This document shows positions 1 through 7,434 of a stretch of 44,481 bases of DNA, one piece after another. A model generated the notes under the pieces. The model was not told the DNA's origin and did not search any database. It saw only the letters and a program-made list of their open reading frames with translations. Position 1 is the first letter of the stretch. Each line of letters starts with the position of its first letter. Source of the stretch: Sulfitobacter sp. (GTDB taxonomy: Bacteria; Pseudomonadota; Alphaproteobacteria; Rhodobacterales; Rhodobacteraceae). A program made the position numbers and the translations under genes. Location: contig JAFMGZ010000033.1 of assembly GCA_017854855.1 (NCBI GenBank), positions 1-44,481 of the forward strand. The letters run 5' to 3'.

Positions 1-421
1 GGTTGATCATGTCGCGCTTGATCAGCTCATAGGCAAAGCGGCGGGTGATCAGCTCCAGTTCATGTTCGTCATATTCGCGCGGATCAATACATAGCCCGCC
101 CTTTGACCCGCCAAAGGGGGCCTCAACCAGCGCGCATTTATAGGTCATCAAAGCGGCCAGCGCCTCGACCTCGTCCTGGTTCACGGACATCGCATAGCGG
201 ATCCCGCCCTTGACCGGCTCCATATGTTCCGAATGCACAGAGCGATAGCCGGTAAAGGTCTGGATCTTGCCGCGCAGACGCACGCCGAAACGCACCGTAT
301 AGGTGGCATTGCAGACGCGGATCTTTTCTTCCAGCCCCGCTGGCAAATCCATCAGTGCGACGGCACGATTGAACATCATGTCGACACTATCGCGGAAACT
401 TGGCTCGGTGGTGGGCTGCAT
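1..421 (-). CDS. Glu/Leu/Phe/Val dehydrogenase family protein, probably glutamate dehydrogenase (5' part only)
   Basis: The gene starts at 421 and runs off the left edge, leaving about 140 N-terminal residues. The family interconverts glutamate and 2-oxoglutarate plus ammonia with NAD(P). The visible part has the substrate-binding stretch PVKGGIRY at about residues 70-77 and, after it, the MTYKCALVEAPFGGSKGG segment, whose lysine belongs to the conserved dehydrogenase dimer/active-site region. The start is supported by an AGGAG box about seven bases upstream of ATG. The NAD-binding domain lies outside the window, so cofactor and exact substrate cannot be judged. A leucine dehydrogenase is a less likely alternative because the spacing of these motifs fits glutamate dehydrogenases better. 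Confidence 0.88.
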   Translation of the reverse strand, partial: MQPTTEPSFRDSVDMMFNRAVALMDLPAGLEEKIRVCNATYTVRFGVRLRGKIQTFTGYRSVHSEHMEPVKGGIRYAMSVNQDEVEALAALMTYKCALVEAPFGGSKGGLCIDPREYDEHELELITRRFAYELIKRDMIN

Positions 422-801
422 TCGGTTTCTCCTGTCCTGCATTCGCCTCAGCATCCTGCCGCACATCATGTGCTTCGACTCAAGAACGATGCTGATCTGC
501 CTGCCCCTATCATGACCCTGCGTCACCCAAAACCCAAAGTTCTCAAACTGCTAAATATTTCACCACTTTCGCACATTTATTAACCCTCACCTCAATCCCC
601 TTCCCAGGGCACGGCACTGTCCGCAAACCGGAAACAACAAGCAAAACAAGGGGGAATTGATGCCGAAACAGCATTAAACCATTGAAAATATCCAATAATT
701 TGCCTCATTTCTGCCACCTTGCACCGGCATAGGTGATCCAACGGAAAATCCGCCCAAGGTGTAGTCACCCCTCAAGGGGCTCGACCGGAAAGGTTAATCG
801 A
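422..801. other. Intergenic region between divergent gdh-like and tadG-like genes
   Basis: This 380-base gap is noticeably richer in A and T than its surroundings between about 530 and 720. Both flanking genes must be transcribed outward from it. I found no convincing -35/-10 pair: TTGAAA at 682-687 has no good -10 partner for the rightward gene, and no hairpin is strong enough to call. Short ORFs across it look like out-of-frame leftovers. The upstream in-frame GTG at 733 is not favoured as the start of the tad gene because ATG at 802 has a better ribosome-binding site. Confidence 0.5.
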
Positions 802-2232
802 ATGGCTCATGTCAACAGCAGGCACCGCAACGGCGGCGATCCCCTGATCGCCTTTGGCCGCCGCTTTGCACGTCAAGAGGATGGCACGATCACGATCTTT
901 GCCTGCTTCATGATCATGATGATGCTCATGATTGGCGGCATCGGTGCCGATATGATGCGCCACGAAATGGAACGGACCCGCATTCAGGCGGTCGCCGACC
1001 GCGCCGTTCTGGCCGCAGCCGACCTTGACCAGACGCTTGACCCCGAATTCGTTGTCCGCGACTACTTTGAAAAATCCGGCATGGCTGATTTCGTCTCCAG
1101 CGTGACCGTCGATCAGGGCCTGAACTACAAGACCGTCACGGTCGATGCCTCAACCACCATCAACACCCAATTCATGGATGCTTTGGGCGTCGAGACATTG
1201 TCCGTCCCGGCCATTTCCACCGCCGAGGAAAAGGTAAGCAAGGTCGAGATCTCGCTCGTCGTCGATATCTCAGGCTCCATGAACTCCAACCAAAAGATGG
1301 CGCGCCTGCAGGATGCGGCCAAAGTCTTTGTGGACACGGTCATCACCCCGGAAAACAAGGACCTGATCTCGCTCTCGCTGGTCCCCTATTCCGAACATGT
1401 GAACCCGGGCCCGCTGATCTTTAATCGGCTCAGCGTGAACAAGATGCACGATTATTCGTATTGCATCGAATTTCCCGACGCGGAATTCAACTCCACCCGG
1501 CTGAACCACAACATCACCTATGACCAGATGCAGCATTTCCAGTGGAACTATTATTCCATCACGGCGGGCTGGCAGGTAAACACCCGCACCGACACGGTCT
1601 GCCCGCGCTGGGAATACGAACAGATCCTGCCATTCAGCCAGAACGCCCAACAGATCAAGGACCAGATCGACCTGCTCAGACCGCGCGTGGGTACTGCCAT
1701 CTACCTGGGGATGAAATGGGGCGTCGCCCTGCTGGACCCGTCGTACCGCCGTGTGAACCGGGCGATTTCCGACCAGGGCTATGTCGATGCTGTCTTCAGA
1801 CCGCGCCCCGTGGCCTATAGCGACACGGAGACGCTCAAGACCGTGATCTTGATGACGGACGGCCAGAACAGCAGCTCACAGCGCATCACGCCTTGGTATT
1901 ACGATTCCAGTTCAGAAGTGGCGCATTGGGCAAATTACAACTTGAACTTCTATCTCTACAACTATGTCAGCAGCTGGTACCGCTCCGGCTTCTATGAGAC
2001 GAAATACACCTCTTGGCAGGGCGACAGCCTGCTGCAAAATATCTGCGACGCGGCCAAGAACCGAAATATCGTGATCTGGTCCATCGGCTTTGAAGTGACT
2101 GACCACGGGGCCAATGTGATGCGCAACTGCGCCTCCTCGCCCAGCCACTTCTTTCGCGTGGAAGGTGTCCAGATCTCCGAGGCCTTTTCCTCCATTGCCC
2201 GCCAGATCAACCAGTTGAGACTGACACAATGA
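802..2232 (+). CDS. TadG-like Flp pilus assembly protein with von Willebrand A domain
   Basis: This 476-residue protein has a basic N-terminus, then EDGTITIFACF leading into one membrane segment (about residues 30-50), the layout of TadE/G pseudopilin-like proteins. A vWA domain follows, with an intact MIDAS motif DISGS at 155-159, a candidate MIDAS threonine at 298 and TDGQ at 352-355. TadG-type proteins are thought to anchor the Flp pilus machine to the envelope. ATG at 802 is preferred over an in-frame GTG at 733 because GGAAAGG lies at the right distance upstream. The stop overlaps the next ATG (ATGA), so the three tad genes are probably translated together. No Flp pilin or secretion ATPase is nearby, so these act with a locus elsewhere. 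Confidence 0.8.
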   Translation: MAHVNSRHRNGGDPLIAFGRRFARQEDGTITIFACFMIMMMLMIGGIGADMMRHEMERTRIQAVADRAVLAAADLDQTLDPEFVVRDYFEKSGMADFVSSVTVDQGLNYKTVTVDASTTINTQFMDALGVETLSVPAISTAEEKVSKVEISLVVDISGSMNSNQKMARLQDAAKVFVDTVITPENKDLISLSLVPYSEHVNPGPLIFNRLSVNKMHDYSYCIEFPDAEFNSTRLNHNITYDQMQHFQWNYYSITAGWQVNTRTDTVCPRWEYEQILPFSQNAQQIKDQIDLLRPRVGTAIYLGMKWGVALLDPSYRRVNRAISDQGYVDAVFRPRPVAYSDTETLKTVILMTDGQNSSSQRITPWYYDSSSEVAHWANYNLNFYLYNYVSSWYRSGFYETKYTSWQGDSLLQNICDAAKNRNIVIWSIGFEVTDHGANVMRNCASSPSHFFRVEGVQISEAFSSIARQINQLRLTQ

Positions 2233-2768
2233 TCCGTTCATGGCGCAAGATACTGCGGCGGTTTCGCCGCAGCGAAGACGGCTCGGCGCTGGTCATCGAA
2301 TTTTGCATCTTCGTGCCGCTGCTGTTCGGGGCCTTCCTGATGGCGGTGGAAATGGGGATCTATTCCATGCGCCAGATGTATCTGGACCGTGGGCTGGACA
2401 TCGCCGTGCGGGCCGTCCGTCTGAACACCAACACCAATTACACCCATAACGATATCAAACAGATCGTCTGCGACAACGCAGGCTGGCTGGAAAACTGCGA
2501 TGAAACCCTGCGCCTTGAAATGGTGACCCTCAATCCACGGGTTTTCTATCAATATAATCAGGCGGCGGACTGCGTGGACACATCACAACCGATCAAACCG
2601 GTGCGGGGTTTTCAGCTGGGCCAGCAAAACCAGATGATGATGCTGCGGGCCTGTGTGAAATTCAAACCGGTCTATCCAACCAGCGGTCTGGGATTCGCCT
2701 TTGAAAAAGACGGCACAGGCCGTGCCACGATGATCTCTGCCGCCGCATTCGTGCAGGAGCCGGGCTGA
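2229..2768 (+). CDS. TadE-family pseudopilin-like protein
   Basis: The product is 179 residues. Its N-terminus, with a basic stretch then EDGSALVIEFCIFVPLLF, carries the conserved glutamate (E24) at the edge of a hydrophobic helix (about 21-43). This is the TadE-type prepilin signature. The rest is a periplasmic domain with several cysteines (about residues 81, 89, 117 and 141) that could form disulfides. TadE-like minor pseudopilins help assemble Flp/Tad adhesive pili. The ATG overlaps the upstream stop by four bases and the stop overlaps the next ATG as TGATG, so it is the middle gene of a tightly coupled trio. Confidence 0.8.
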   Translation: MIRSWRKILRRFRRSEDGSALVIEFCIFVPLLFGAFLMAVEMGIYSMRQMYLDRGLDIAVRAVRLNTNTNYTHNDIKQIVCDNAGWLENCDETLRLEMVTLNPRVFYQYNQAADCVDTSQPIKPVRGFQLGQQNQMMMLRACVKFKPVYPTSGLGFAFEKDGTGRATMISAAAFVQEPG

Positions 2769-3334
2769 TGTACCTCCACCGCCTCCACCGCCTCCGCCGC
2801 TTCCTCAAGGGGTTTGCCCGTCGCGATGACGGCACCATCGCCATTGAGGCGATGATCATCCTGCCCATGATGTTCTGGGCCTTCCTGTCGGTGTTCTCCA
2901 TCTTTGACAGCTACCGGACCTATACGATCAACCAAAAGGCCGCCTTTACCATCGGTGATGCGATCTCGCGCGAAACCGCGCCGCTGGATCTGGCCTATCT
3001 GACCGGTGCGCTGGGAATGTTTGAATATCTGTCGCAAAGTCAGGGCAATTCGCGGCTGCGCGTGACCTCGCTGGTCTATGATGCGGGTCAGGACCGGTTC
3101 TATGCTGATTGGTCACAGGCTGCGGGGGCGATCTTTGCCCTGACCAGCGATGACGTGCGCAACTGGACCGACCGGCTGCCGGTGATGCCAGACAACGAAC
3201 GCGTCATCCTTGTCGAAACCTGGAGCACCTACGACCCGCCCTTTGCAACCGGTCTGGAACAGCGCGAAATCAAGAATTTCGTCTTTACCCGTCCGCGATT
3301 TGCCCCGCGCGTCTGCTGGATACAGTGCCTCTGA
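2768..3334 (+). CDS. TadE-family pseudopilin-like protein (second copy)
   Basis: This 188-residue protein has the same design as its upstream neighbour: basic start, RRDDGTIAIEAMIILPMMFWAF with glutamate E27 at the helix edge, one membrane segment (about 27-48) and a periplasmic tail. It is another minor pseudopilin-like component of the Tad system. Its ATG shares one base with the upstream stop, so expression is probably coupled. The sequence ends in CWIQCL, giving two cysteines at the extreme C-terminus that may be disulfide-bonded. The two TadE-like proteins differ enough outside the N-terminus that they are likely to have separate roles. Confidence 0.78.
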   Translation: MYLHRLHRLRRFLKGFARRDDGTIAIEAMIILPMMFWAFLSVFSIFDSYRTYTINQKAAFTIGDAISRETAPLDLAYLTGALGMFEYLSQSQGNSRLRVTSLVYDAGQDRFYADWSQAAGAIFALTSDDVRNWTDRLPVMPDNERVILVETWSTYDPPFATGLEQREIKNFVFTRPRFAPRVCWIQCL

Positions 3335-3377
3335 CGCGCGCAACCGCGCCTCAGAACCCGCCGCGCGGCGCAAAGGC

Positions 3378-3881
3378 TTAGAGGTTCGGATTGCCTTGCT
3401 GATCGCGCAGGGCCATCATCGTGGCCAGGATCTCTGACATGAACTTGGTCTGACTGCCCGGTGTCATGCCCCCGATGCCGATCCGGCGGCCCATGCGCCA
3501 CCACAGGCCGGGCCGCCATTGGCGGCTGGCCCCCACGCGGGTCTTGAGCAAGAAACCATTCGACGGTTTGAATGCGAAAAAGCCCCGGTCCATGCCTTCG
3601 ATATCCGCCACCAGCGCAATCACCGTCCCATCGGTGTCCCGCAATTCCGTGGGCGTCAGTTCTATCGCATTGGCCGTGGCACGGCGCATCGTATCCGCAA
3701 TCCAAAGCGCGCCAACCCCCACCACCAACAAGAAAACCTGCCAGCCCACAGCGGGCGGCTGCGTCAGCGCGATGTAAATCAGCATGACTCCCAACAGCGC
3801 CAGCGACACCAGACCCAAAAATCTGCGCCCATTGGAGGCCCGCACCGTGGCCAACACTTCGTCTTTGTCTTGAAAGTCCAT
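3378..3881 (-). CDS. Membrane protein of unknown function, two N-terminal helices
   Basis: I do not recognise a named family. The 167-residue product has two hydrophobic helices close together (about residues 21-40 and 47-63) separated by a short loop with two prolines, then a soluble domain of about 100 residues with TPTELRDTDGTVIALVADIEGMDRG. This layout resembles small bacterial proteins in which a helical hairpin precedes a PH-like beta domain, but that is only an impression. It converges with the tad genes and lies downstream of the sigma-factor module, 63 bases from the metal-sensor-like gene, so it may or may not share that transcript. Confidence 0.6.
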   Translation of the reverse strand: MDFQDKDEVLATVRASNGRRFLGLVSLALLGVMLIYIALTQPPAVGWQVFLLVVGVGALWIADTMRRATANAIELTPTELRDTDGTVIALVADIEGMDRGFFAFKPSNGFLLKTRVGASRQWRPGLWWRMGRRIGIGGMTPGSQTKFMSEILATMMALRDQQGNPNL

Positions 3882-3944
3882 TGACCCCGCCCTGCTGATT
3901 GCTCCGCGTGACTACAGCGCTGCATGGCTCAGGGCAAGCGGCGG

Positions 3945-4481
3945 CTAGTCGTGGTCCTGCTTTTTGTCGCGCCACTTCTGTGGGCCTCTCTCTGGTCCCC
4001 GCTCCAGCCCCTGCTCCAATCGCTGTGCAACCTCGGCACGCTCTGCCGGGCTCATGGCGCTGACCAACTCCAGCCAGGCGGTCTGCGCCCGGTCGCGCAG
4101 GCTTTGGGCGGCATTGGACTGTTGCTCGAAAATGGCCTGGGCCTGTGCCGGATCAAATGGCTCCTGACGCAGCACCTGCACCATCTGCCCGTAATAGGCA
4201 CGCCGCTCGGCGCGCGATGGCAGCTGCGGTGCCTGCGCTCTCATGCTGCGCTGCAACTCGCGCTTTGCCTCTCGGGGCAAGGCCCGCACAAAGGGCGCGC
4301 CATAGCTATGCTCGGCCGGGCCGCGAAACCGTCCCTCGTCATGTGCGCCCGAAAACCGCATGGCGGCCCCCGCCACCAGACCGATGATCACCAGGTTCAG
4401 CGCCAGCGACAGCGCCAGCACCCATTTGACCAGACGCCCCTTGCCAGCCGGGACCGTGTTGGGGGTGTTTTCCGACGCCAT
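3945..4481 (-). CDS. Periplasmic heavy-metal-sensor-like protein (CnrR/metal_resist type)
   Basis: The 178-residue product has one N-terminal membrane anchor (about 17-40) and a helical periplasmic domain rich in Arg, Glu and Gln, including LPREAKRELQRSMRAQ and FDPAQAQAIFEQQSNAA. This matches the metal_resist family containing CnrR, the membrane sensor of cobalt/nickel resistance, and related Spy/CpxP-like folds. The start at 4481 is chosen over an in-frame upstream ATG because AGGAGGAAC precedes it at good spacing; the upstream candidate would run into the neighbouring gene. It follows the anti-sigma candidate by one base, and in CnrYXH-type systems such a sensor regulates release of an ECF sigma factor. 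Whether this one binds metal is not shown; there is no obvious His/Met cluster. Confidence 0.72.
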   Translation of the reverse strand: MASENTPNTVPAGKGRLVKWVLALSLALNLVIIGLVAGAAMRFSGAHDEGRFRGPAEHSYGAPFVRALPREAKRELQRSMRAQAPQLPSRAERRAYYGQMVQVLRQEPFDPAQAQAIFEQQSNAAQSLRDRAQTAWLELVSAMSPAERAEVAQRLEQGLERGPERGPQKWRDKKQDHD

Positions 4482-4482
4482 C

Positions 4483-4839
4483 TTACAGTTCCTCCTCGAT
4501 GTCCCAGCCAAAGCCGGTCATCGCAATTGACTCAAATCCATCATCGCTGGCGCTTTGCACCCCAAAGACCGCAGCCCCCAGATCCGGCAGCCCCGCCGGC
4601 GGGGCCAGCCCGATCCAAAACCCCACGCAGGTCGCCGTGACCAGACCGCCCAGCGCCGGCAGCCCCCCAAAAACCGCCAGCCAGTCGCGCCAGCGGCTGG
4701 ATGGGGCTGTGGGCTGCACCGCTTGCGCATCGGCCAGCACCCGCGCCATCAAGGCGTCAGGCACCTCGGGCGGGGTGGCGCGGGCCTGTTCAAACAGACC
4801 CTCCAAGATGTCGTCAGCCCTATGATCCTTATCTGTCAT
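4483..4839 (-). CDS. Small membrane protein, candidate anti-sigma factor
   Basis: The 118-residue product has a soluble acidic N-terminus (TDKDHRADDILEGLFEQARATPPEVPDALMARVLADAQ), one membrane segment (about 52-78) and a short tail ending EIEEEL-like in acidic residues. This short cytoplasmic-helix plus single-membrane-span layout is what small anti-sigma factors such as CnrY look like, although no sequence motif proves it. The ATG at 4839 overlaps the end of the sigma-factor gene by 11 bases, so the two proteins are probably made in linked amounts. A longer version from a TTG at 4872 is possible but not supported. The function is inferred from position between an ECF sigma factor and a metal-sensor-like protein. 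Confidence 0.6.
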   Translation of the reverse strand: MTDKDHRADDILEGLFEQARATPPEVPDALMARVLADAQAVQPTAPSSRWRDWLAVFGGLPALGGLVTATCVGFWIGLAPPAGLPDLGAAVFGVQSASDDGFESIAMTGFGWDIEEEL

Positions 4840-5452
4840 CACTGAACCCCAATGCGTCTTTCTGTCCGTCAAGTGCTTGTTTCAACGCCCGTTTTCCCCG
4901 TGCGGTCAGGCTTTCCACCGCTTCGATGCCAATCTCCAGAATGGCCGCGATTTCGGGGTTGGCCAAACCGTCGATATGTCTCAGCACAACCGCCTGCCTC
5001 TGGCGCTCTGGTAAACTGTCGAGCGCCAGTTGCAACGCGTCTGCCCTTGCGGCCTGCTGCAGGCTGGACTCTGCGGAAGGGGCCGGGTCTGCGGGTTCGT
5101 CCACATCCTCAAGCCCCGTGGTGCCGCGTTTGCGCAGCCTGTCCGTACACAGGTTCGCCACCACCCGGTAGAGCCATGTTGACACTTTGGCCTCGCCCTC
5201 ACGCCAATTTGGCGCGATCTTCCACAGGCGCATCATCGCGTCCTGTGCCACATCCTCAGCCTCGGCGTGATCGCCCAGAACCCGCACCGCATGGCCAAAC
5301 AACCGCGGTGTCAGCCGTGCCGCCAACAGCCGTGCCGCTGCCGCATCGCCCTGCGCATAGCGGCGCAGCAATGCAGCCTCTGCATCGGCCTGCGCGGCTG
5401 TGTCATCGGCAACATCGGTGGCAGCCTGAAACTGGGTTGGATGGCGGGTCAT
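4829..5452 (-). CDS. ECF-type RNA polymerase sigma factor
   Basis: The 207-residue protein has sigma region 2 at about residues 26-108 (AEAEDVAQDAMMRLWKIA and STWLYRVVANLCTDRLRK) and region 4 at about 141-192 (LDSLPERQRQAVVLRHIDGLANPEIAAIL followed by ESLTARGKRAL). It lacks regions 1 and 3, as ECF sigma factors do. It would direct RNA polymerase to a stress regulon, with the next gene as likely inhibitor. I chose ATG at 5452, giving a normal-length protein with AAGGTG upstream; the longest reading frame begins inside the EF-hand gene. A GC-rich stem-loop at 5473-5499 sits just upstream of the ribosome-binding region. Confidence 0.9.
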   Translation of the reverse strand: MTRHPTQFQAATDVADDTAAQADAEAALLRRYAQGDAAAARLLAARLTPRLFGHAVRVLGDHAEAEDVAQDAMMRLWKIAPNWREGEAKVSTWLYRVVANLCTDRLRKRGTTGLEDVDEPADPAPSAESSLQQAARADALQLALDSLPERQRQAVVLRHIDGLANPEIAAILEIGIEAVESLTARGKRALKQALDGQKDALGFSDDR

Positions 5453-5472
5453 AGGCACCTTGGCTAACCAGA

Positions 5473-5499
5473 CCGGGCGCATAAGACAAGCGCGCCCGG
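5473..5499 (-). promoter_or_regulatory. Perfect 8-bp stem-loop between EF-hand and sigma-factor genes
   Basis: CCGGGCGC at 5473-5480 and GCGCCCGG at 5492-5499 pair perfectly around an 11-base loop. The element lies 21 bases after the EF-hand stop and 21 bases before the sigma-factor start. No T-run follows on the minus strand, so it is not a classical terminator. It could attenuate read-through or stabilise the upstream mRNA, setting the ratio of EF-hand protein to sigma factor. Confidence 0.5.
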
Positions 5500-5519
5500 C
5501 CCGTGGATCATTGCACCAA

Positions 5520-6062
5520 TCAATCTTCGTGACGCTTGTCGCCATGTTTTCCGTGACCACCATGACCGCGCGCCTTGGCGAATTCCTCGGCGCTCAGGCT
5601 GCCGTTCTTGTCCTTGTCCAGCCGCTCAAACATCTTGGCCGGGTCGCGATGCGCGGTCATTTCCTCCAGCGCCAGCTTGCCGTCATTGTTGGCATCCAGA
5701 CGCTCCATCATGCGCTTGGCCCGTTTGCCACCGCGCTCTTGGACGGCGGCGTCCAGCTCGGCCGCCGACAGCTGCCCGTTGCCATCCGTGTCGAACCGCT
5801 CAAGCATCTTTTCCGCCCGCTTGCCGCCGCGTATCATCAGCATCTCTTGTGCGGTCAGGAACCCGTCCTTGTCCGCATCCGCCGCAGCAAAGCGGGCGGC
5901 TGCATGCGCGCTCAGCTCTTGGGCGGTGACCGCACCGTCGCCATCGGCATCAATCTGGGCAAACATCGCGCCCTTTTCAGGGGTCTTGGCCGATACGGCC
6001 ACACCGCCCAGGGCAATCAGGCTGGAAAGGAAGGCAATCTTCAGTGTCTGCTTGGTCATCAT
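5520..6062 (-). CDS. Exported EF-hand protein with five calcium-binding loops
   Basis: The product is 180 residues with a Sec signal peptide (about residues 1-25, cleavage near VSA|KTPEK). Five EF-hand loops follow: DADGDGAVTAQE (38-49), DADKDGFLTAQE (62-73), DTDGNGQLSAAE (91-102), DANNDGKLALEE (123-134) and DKDKNGSLSAEE (149-160). All have acidic residues at positions 1, 3, 5 and 12. The tail is rich in His, Gly and Lys (GHGGHGKHGDKRHED), which could bind transition metals. The start is the first of two adjacent ATGs, six bases after GGAG. It is probably a periplasmic calcium-binding protein and lies upstream of a sigma-factor/metal-sensor module in the same direction, suggesting a role in sensing or buffering divalent metal. 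Confidence 0.85.
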   Translation of the reverse strand: MMTKQTLKIAFLSSLIALGGVAVSAKTPEKGAMFAQIDADGDGAVTAQELSAHAAARFAAADADKDGFLTAQEMLMIRGGKRAEKMLERFDTDGNGQLSAAELDAAVQERGGKRAKRMMERLDANNDGKLALEEMTAHRDPAKMFERLDKDKNGSLSAEEFAKARGHGGHGKHGDKRHED

Positions 6063-6139
6063 GTCAGTCTCCATTTGTGATCTGCTCGGCCCCGTTTTGT
6101 GGGCCAGATGATCATCAAACGGCGGCTGGCGGCATTTCC

Positions 6140-6178
6140 GTCGAAAAAACTTGCACGCCTTGGGCAAAGTTTTGCGAC
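6140..6178. promoter_or_regulatory. Inverted repeat in the divergent EF-hand/DUF983 intergenic region
   Basis: GTCG at 6140-6143 pairs with CGAC at 6175-6178, and AAAACTT-type sequence at 6046-like position 6146-6152 pairs with AAGTTTT at 6167-6173, leaving a short bulge and a 14-base loop. It is central in the 194-base gap between two outward-facing genes. It could be an operator or a transcript hairpin; there is no direct evidence for either. Confidence 0.35.
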
Positions 6179-6256
6179 ATCACGACGCAACCGCAAGGTC
6201 GGCCCTTTATTTTTCAACCCAACAGGCGCATGTGAGATGGAGCAAAGGACGCTCAT

Positions 6257-6676
6257 ATGACCCGCCACGCCGATCCCGCCGCCCTGCAAGCCGCCTCTTC
6301 CCAAAGCGATACCGAACGCTCGCGCTGGTCTGCCATTTCGCGCGGTTGGCGCGGCAAATGCCCCAATTGCGGCTCTGGCCCGCTGCTGAAAAGCTATCTC
6401 AAGGTGAACCATGATTGCGCCGTCTGCCGGCAAGAATTCTTTCACCACCGCGCCGATGACGGCCCGGCCTATCTGACCATCCTGTTCGTTGGCCATCTGA
6501 TGGCCCCCCTACTGCATCTGGTCTTTGTGACGTGGCGCCCCGAACCTTTGACGCTATTTACCATTTTTGCGGTTGGCTGCGTCGGATTGTCCCTCTACCT
6601 TCTGCCCAGACTGAAGGGGGCCATGGTGGGCTTTCAATGGGCCAAGGAAATGGGCGGCTTTGCCCGCACTCCGTGA
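6257..6676 (+). CDS. DUF983 family zinc-ribbon membrane protein
   Basis: The 139-residue product has the DUF983 layout: an RGWRGKCPNCGSGPLLKSYLKV stretch with CxxC at 35-38, a second CxxC (CAVC, 54-57), then ADDGPAY and two membrane helices (about 71-92 and 97-118). The two CxxC pairs should form a small cytoplasmic zinc ribbon in front of the helical hairpin. The biochemical function of DUF983 is not established to my knowledge. AAAGGA lies seven bases upstream of the ATG. A NUDIX gene follows 41 bases later in the same direction, so both may be on one transcript. Confidence 0.85.
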   Translation: MTRHADPAALQAASSQSDTERSRWSAISRGWRGKCPNCGSGPLLKSYLKVNHDCAVCRQEFFHHRADDGPAYLTILFVGHLMAPLLHLVFVTWRPEPLTLFTIFAVGCVGLSLYLLPRLKGAMVGFQWAKEMGGFARTP

Positions 6677-6717
6677 CATAGGCACCTCTTTGGCCCCTCG
6701 CTGACCAAGGAGCACGC

Positions 6718-7413
6718 ATGACCATCGACAAAAGCCAGATCCGCAACGCCGCCACTGTGATCGTGCTGCGCGACCGCTTTGACGCGCCGCGCATCCTGAT
6801 GGGGCAACGCGGGGCCAAGGCCGTGTTCATGCCCAACAAATTCGTATTTCCCGGCGGTGCAGTGGACAGCGGTGATGCCCATGTCCCGCTCGCGGCCCCC
6901 CTGCCCGACACCTGTGCGGCGCGCCTGCAAGAGGACGCCGATCCCAGTCTTGCCCATGCGCTGGCCGTGGCCGCCATCCGCGAGCTGTGGGAAGAAACCG
7001 GCCTGATCCTTGGCAAACCCGGACGCTGGGACACGCCCCCGCCCCCCGATTGGCACAGCTTTGCCGCCACCGGCCATGTGCCACATGCCGCAGCCCTGCA
7101 ATTCACCTTCCGCGCGCTGACCCCGCCCGGTCGGCCCCGCCGCTTTGACGCGCGGTTCTTTCTGGTCGACGCCGATGAAATCGCCTCCGACCTCGACGAT
7201 TTCGGTGCCGCCTCGGACGAGCTGTCGCATCTGCAATGGGTCCCACTGTCTGAAGCGCGCTCTTTCGACATGCCCTTCATCACCGAAGTCGTCATGGCCG
7301 AGGTTGAGGCCCGCGCCCGCGACCGCACCCCGCCCGACAGCGTGCCGTTTTTCAAAAACAACGACGAAGAAAGCCTGTTCATGCGCCTGCGCGGCCACAA
7401 GATGCCCGATTGA
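6718..7413 (+). CDS. NUDIX hydrolase with an insertion in the Nudix box
   Basis: The product is 231 residues. NUDIX enzymes cleave nucleoside-diphosphate-linked compounds such as NADH, CoA or ADP-sugars. The catalytic helix RELWEETGL is present at 88-96, but it is separated from the substrate-side FPGG motif (44-47) by about 40 residues instead of the usual handful. This long insertion is typical of a NUDT19/NUDT7-like branch often linked to CoA or large substrates, so a CoA-ester pyrophosphatase is possible but unproven. AAGGAG precedes the ATG at 6718. It converges with the membrane transporter gene that ends at 7435. Confidence 0.82.
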   Translation: MTIDKSQIRNAATVIVLRDRFDAPRILMGQRGAKAVFMPNKFVFPGGAVDSGDAHVPLAAPLPDTCAARLQEDADPSLAHALAVAAIRELWEETGLILGKPGRWDTPPPPDWHSFAATGHVPHAAALQFTFRALTPPGRPRRFDARFFLVDADEIASDLDDFGAASDELSHLQWVPLSEARSFDMPFITEVVMAEVEARARDRTPPDSVPFFKNNDEESLFMRLRGHKMPD

Positions 7414-7434
7414 CAGCCCCCGCAATAGCGGACC

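Noticed and set aside
733..801. GTG start for the TadG-like gene
   Set aside because: It adds a 23-residue extension without a ribosome-binding site, whereas ATG 802 has GGAAAGG upstream and gives the usual N-terminus.
6120..6145. GGAAAT and CGTTTG upstream of the EF-hand gene as an ECF/EcfG-type promoter
   Set aside because: The spacing (about 13 bases) is too short for the GGAAC-N16/17-CGTT type, and the first box is imperfect.
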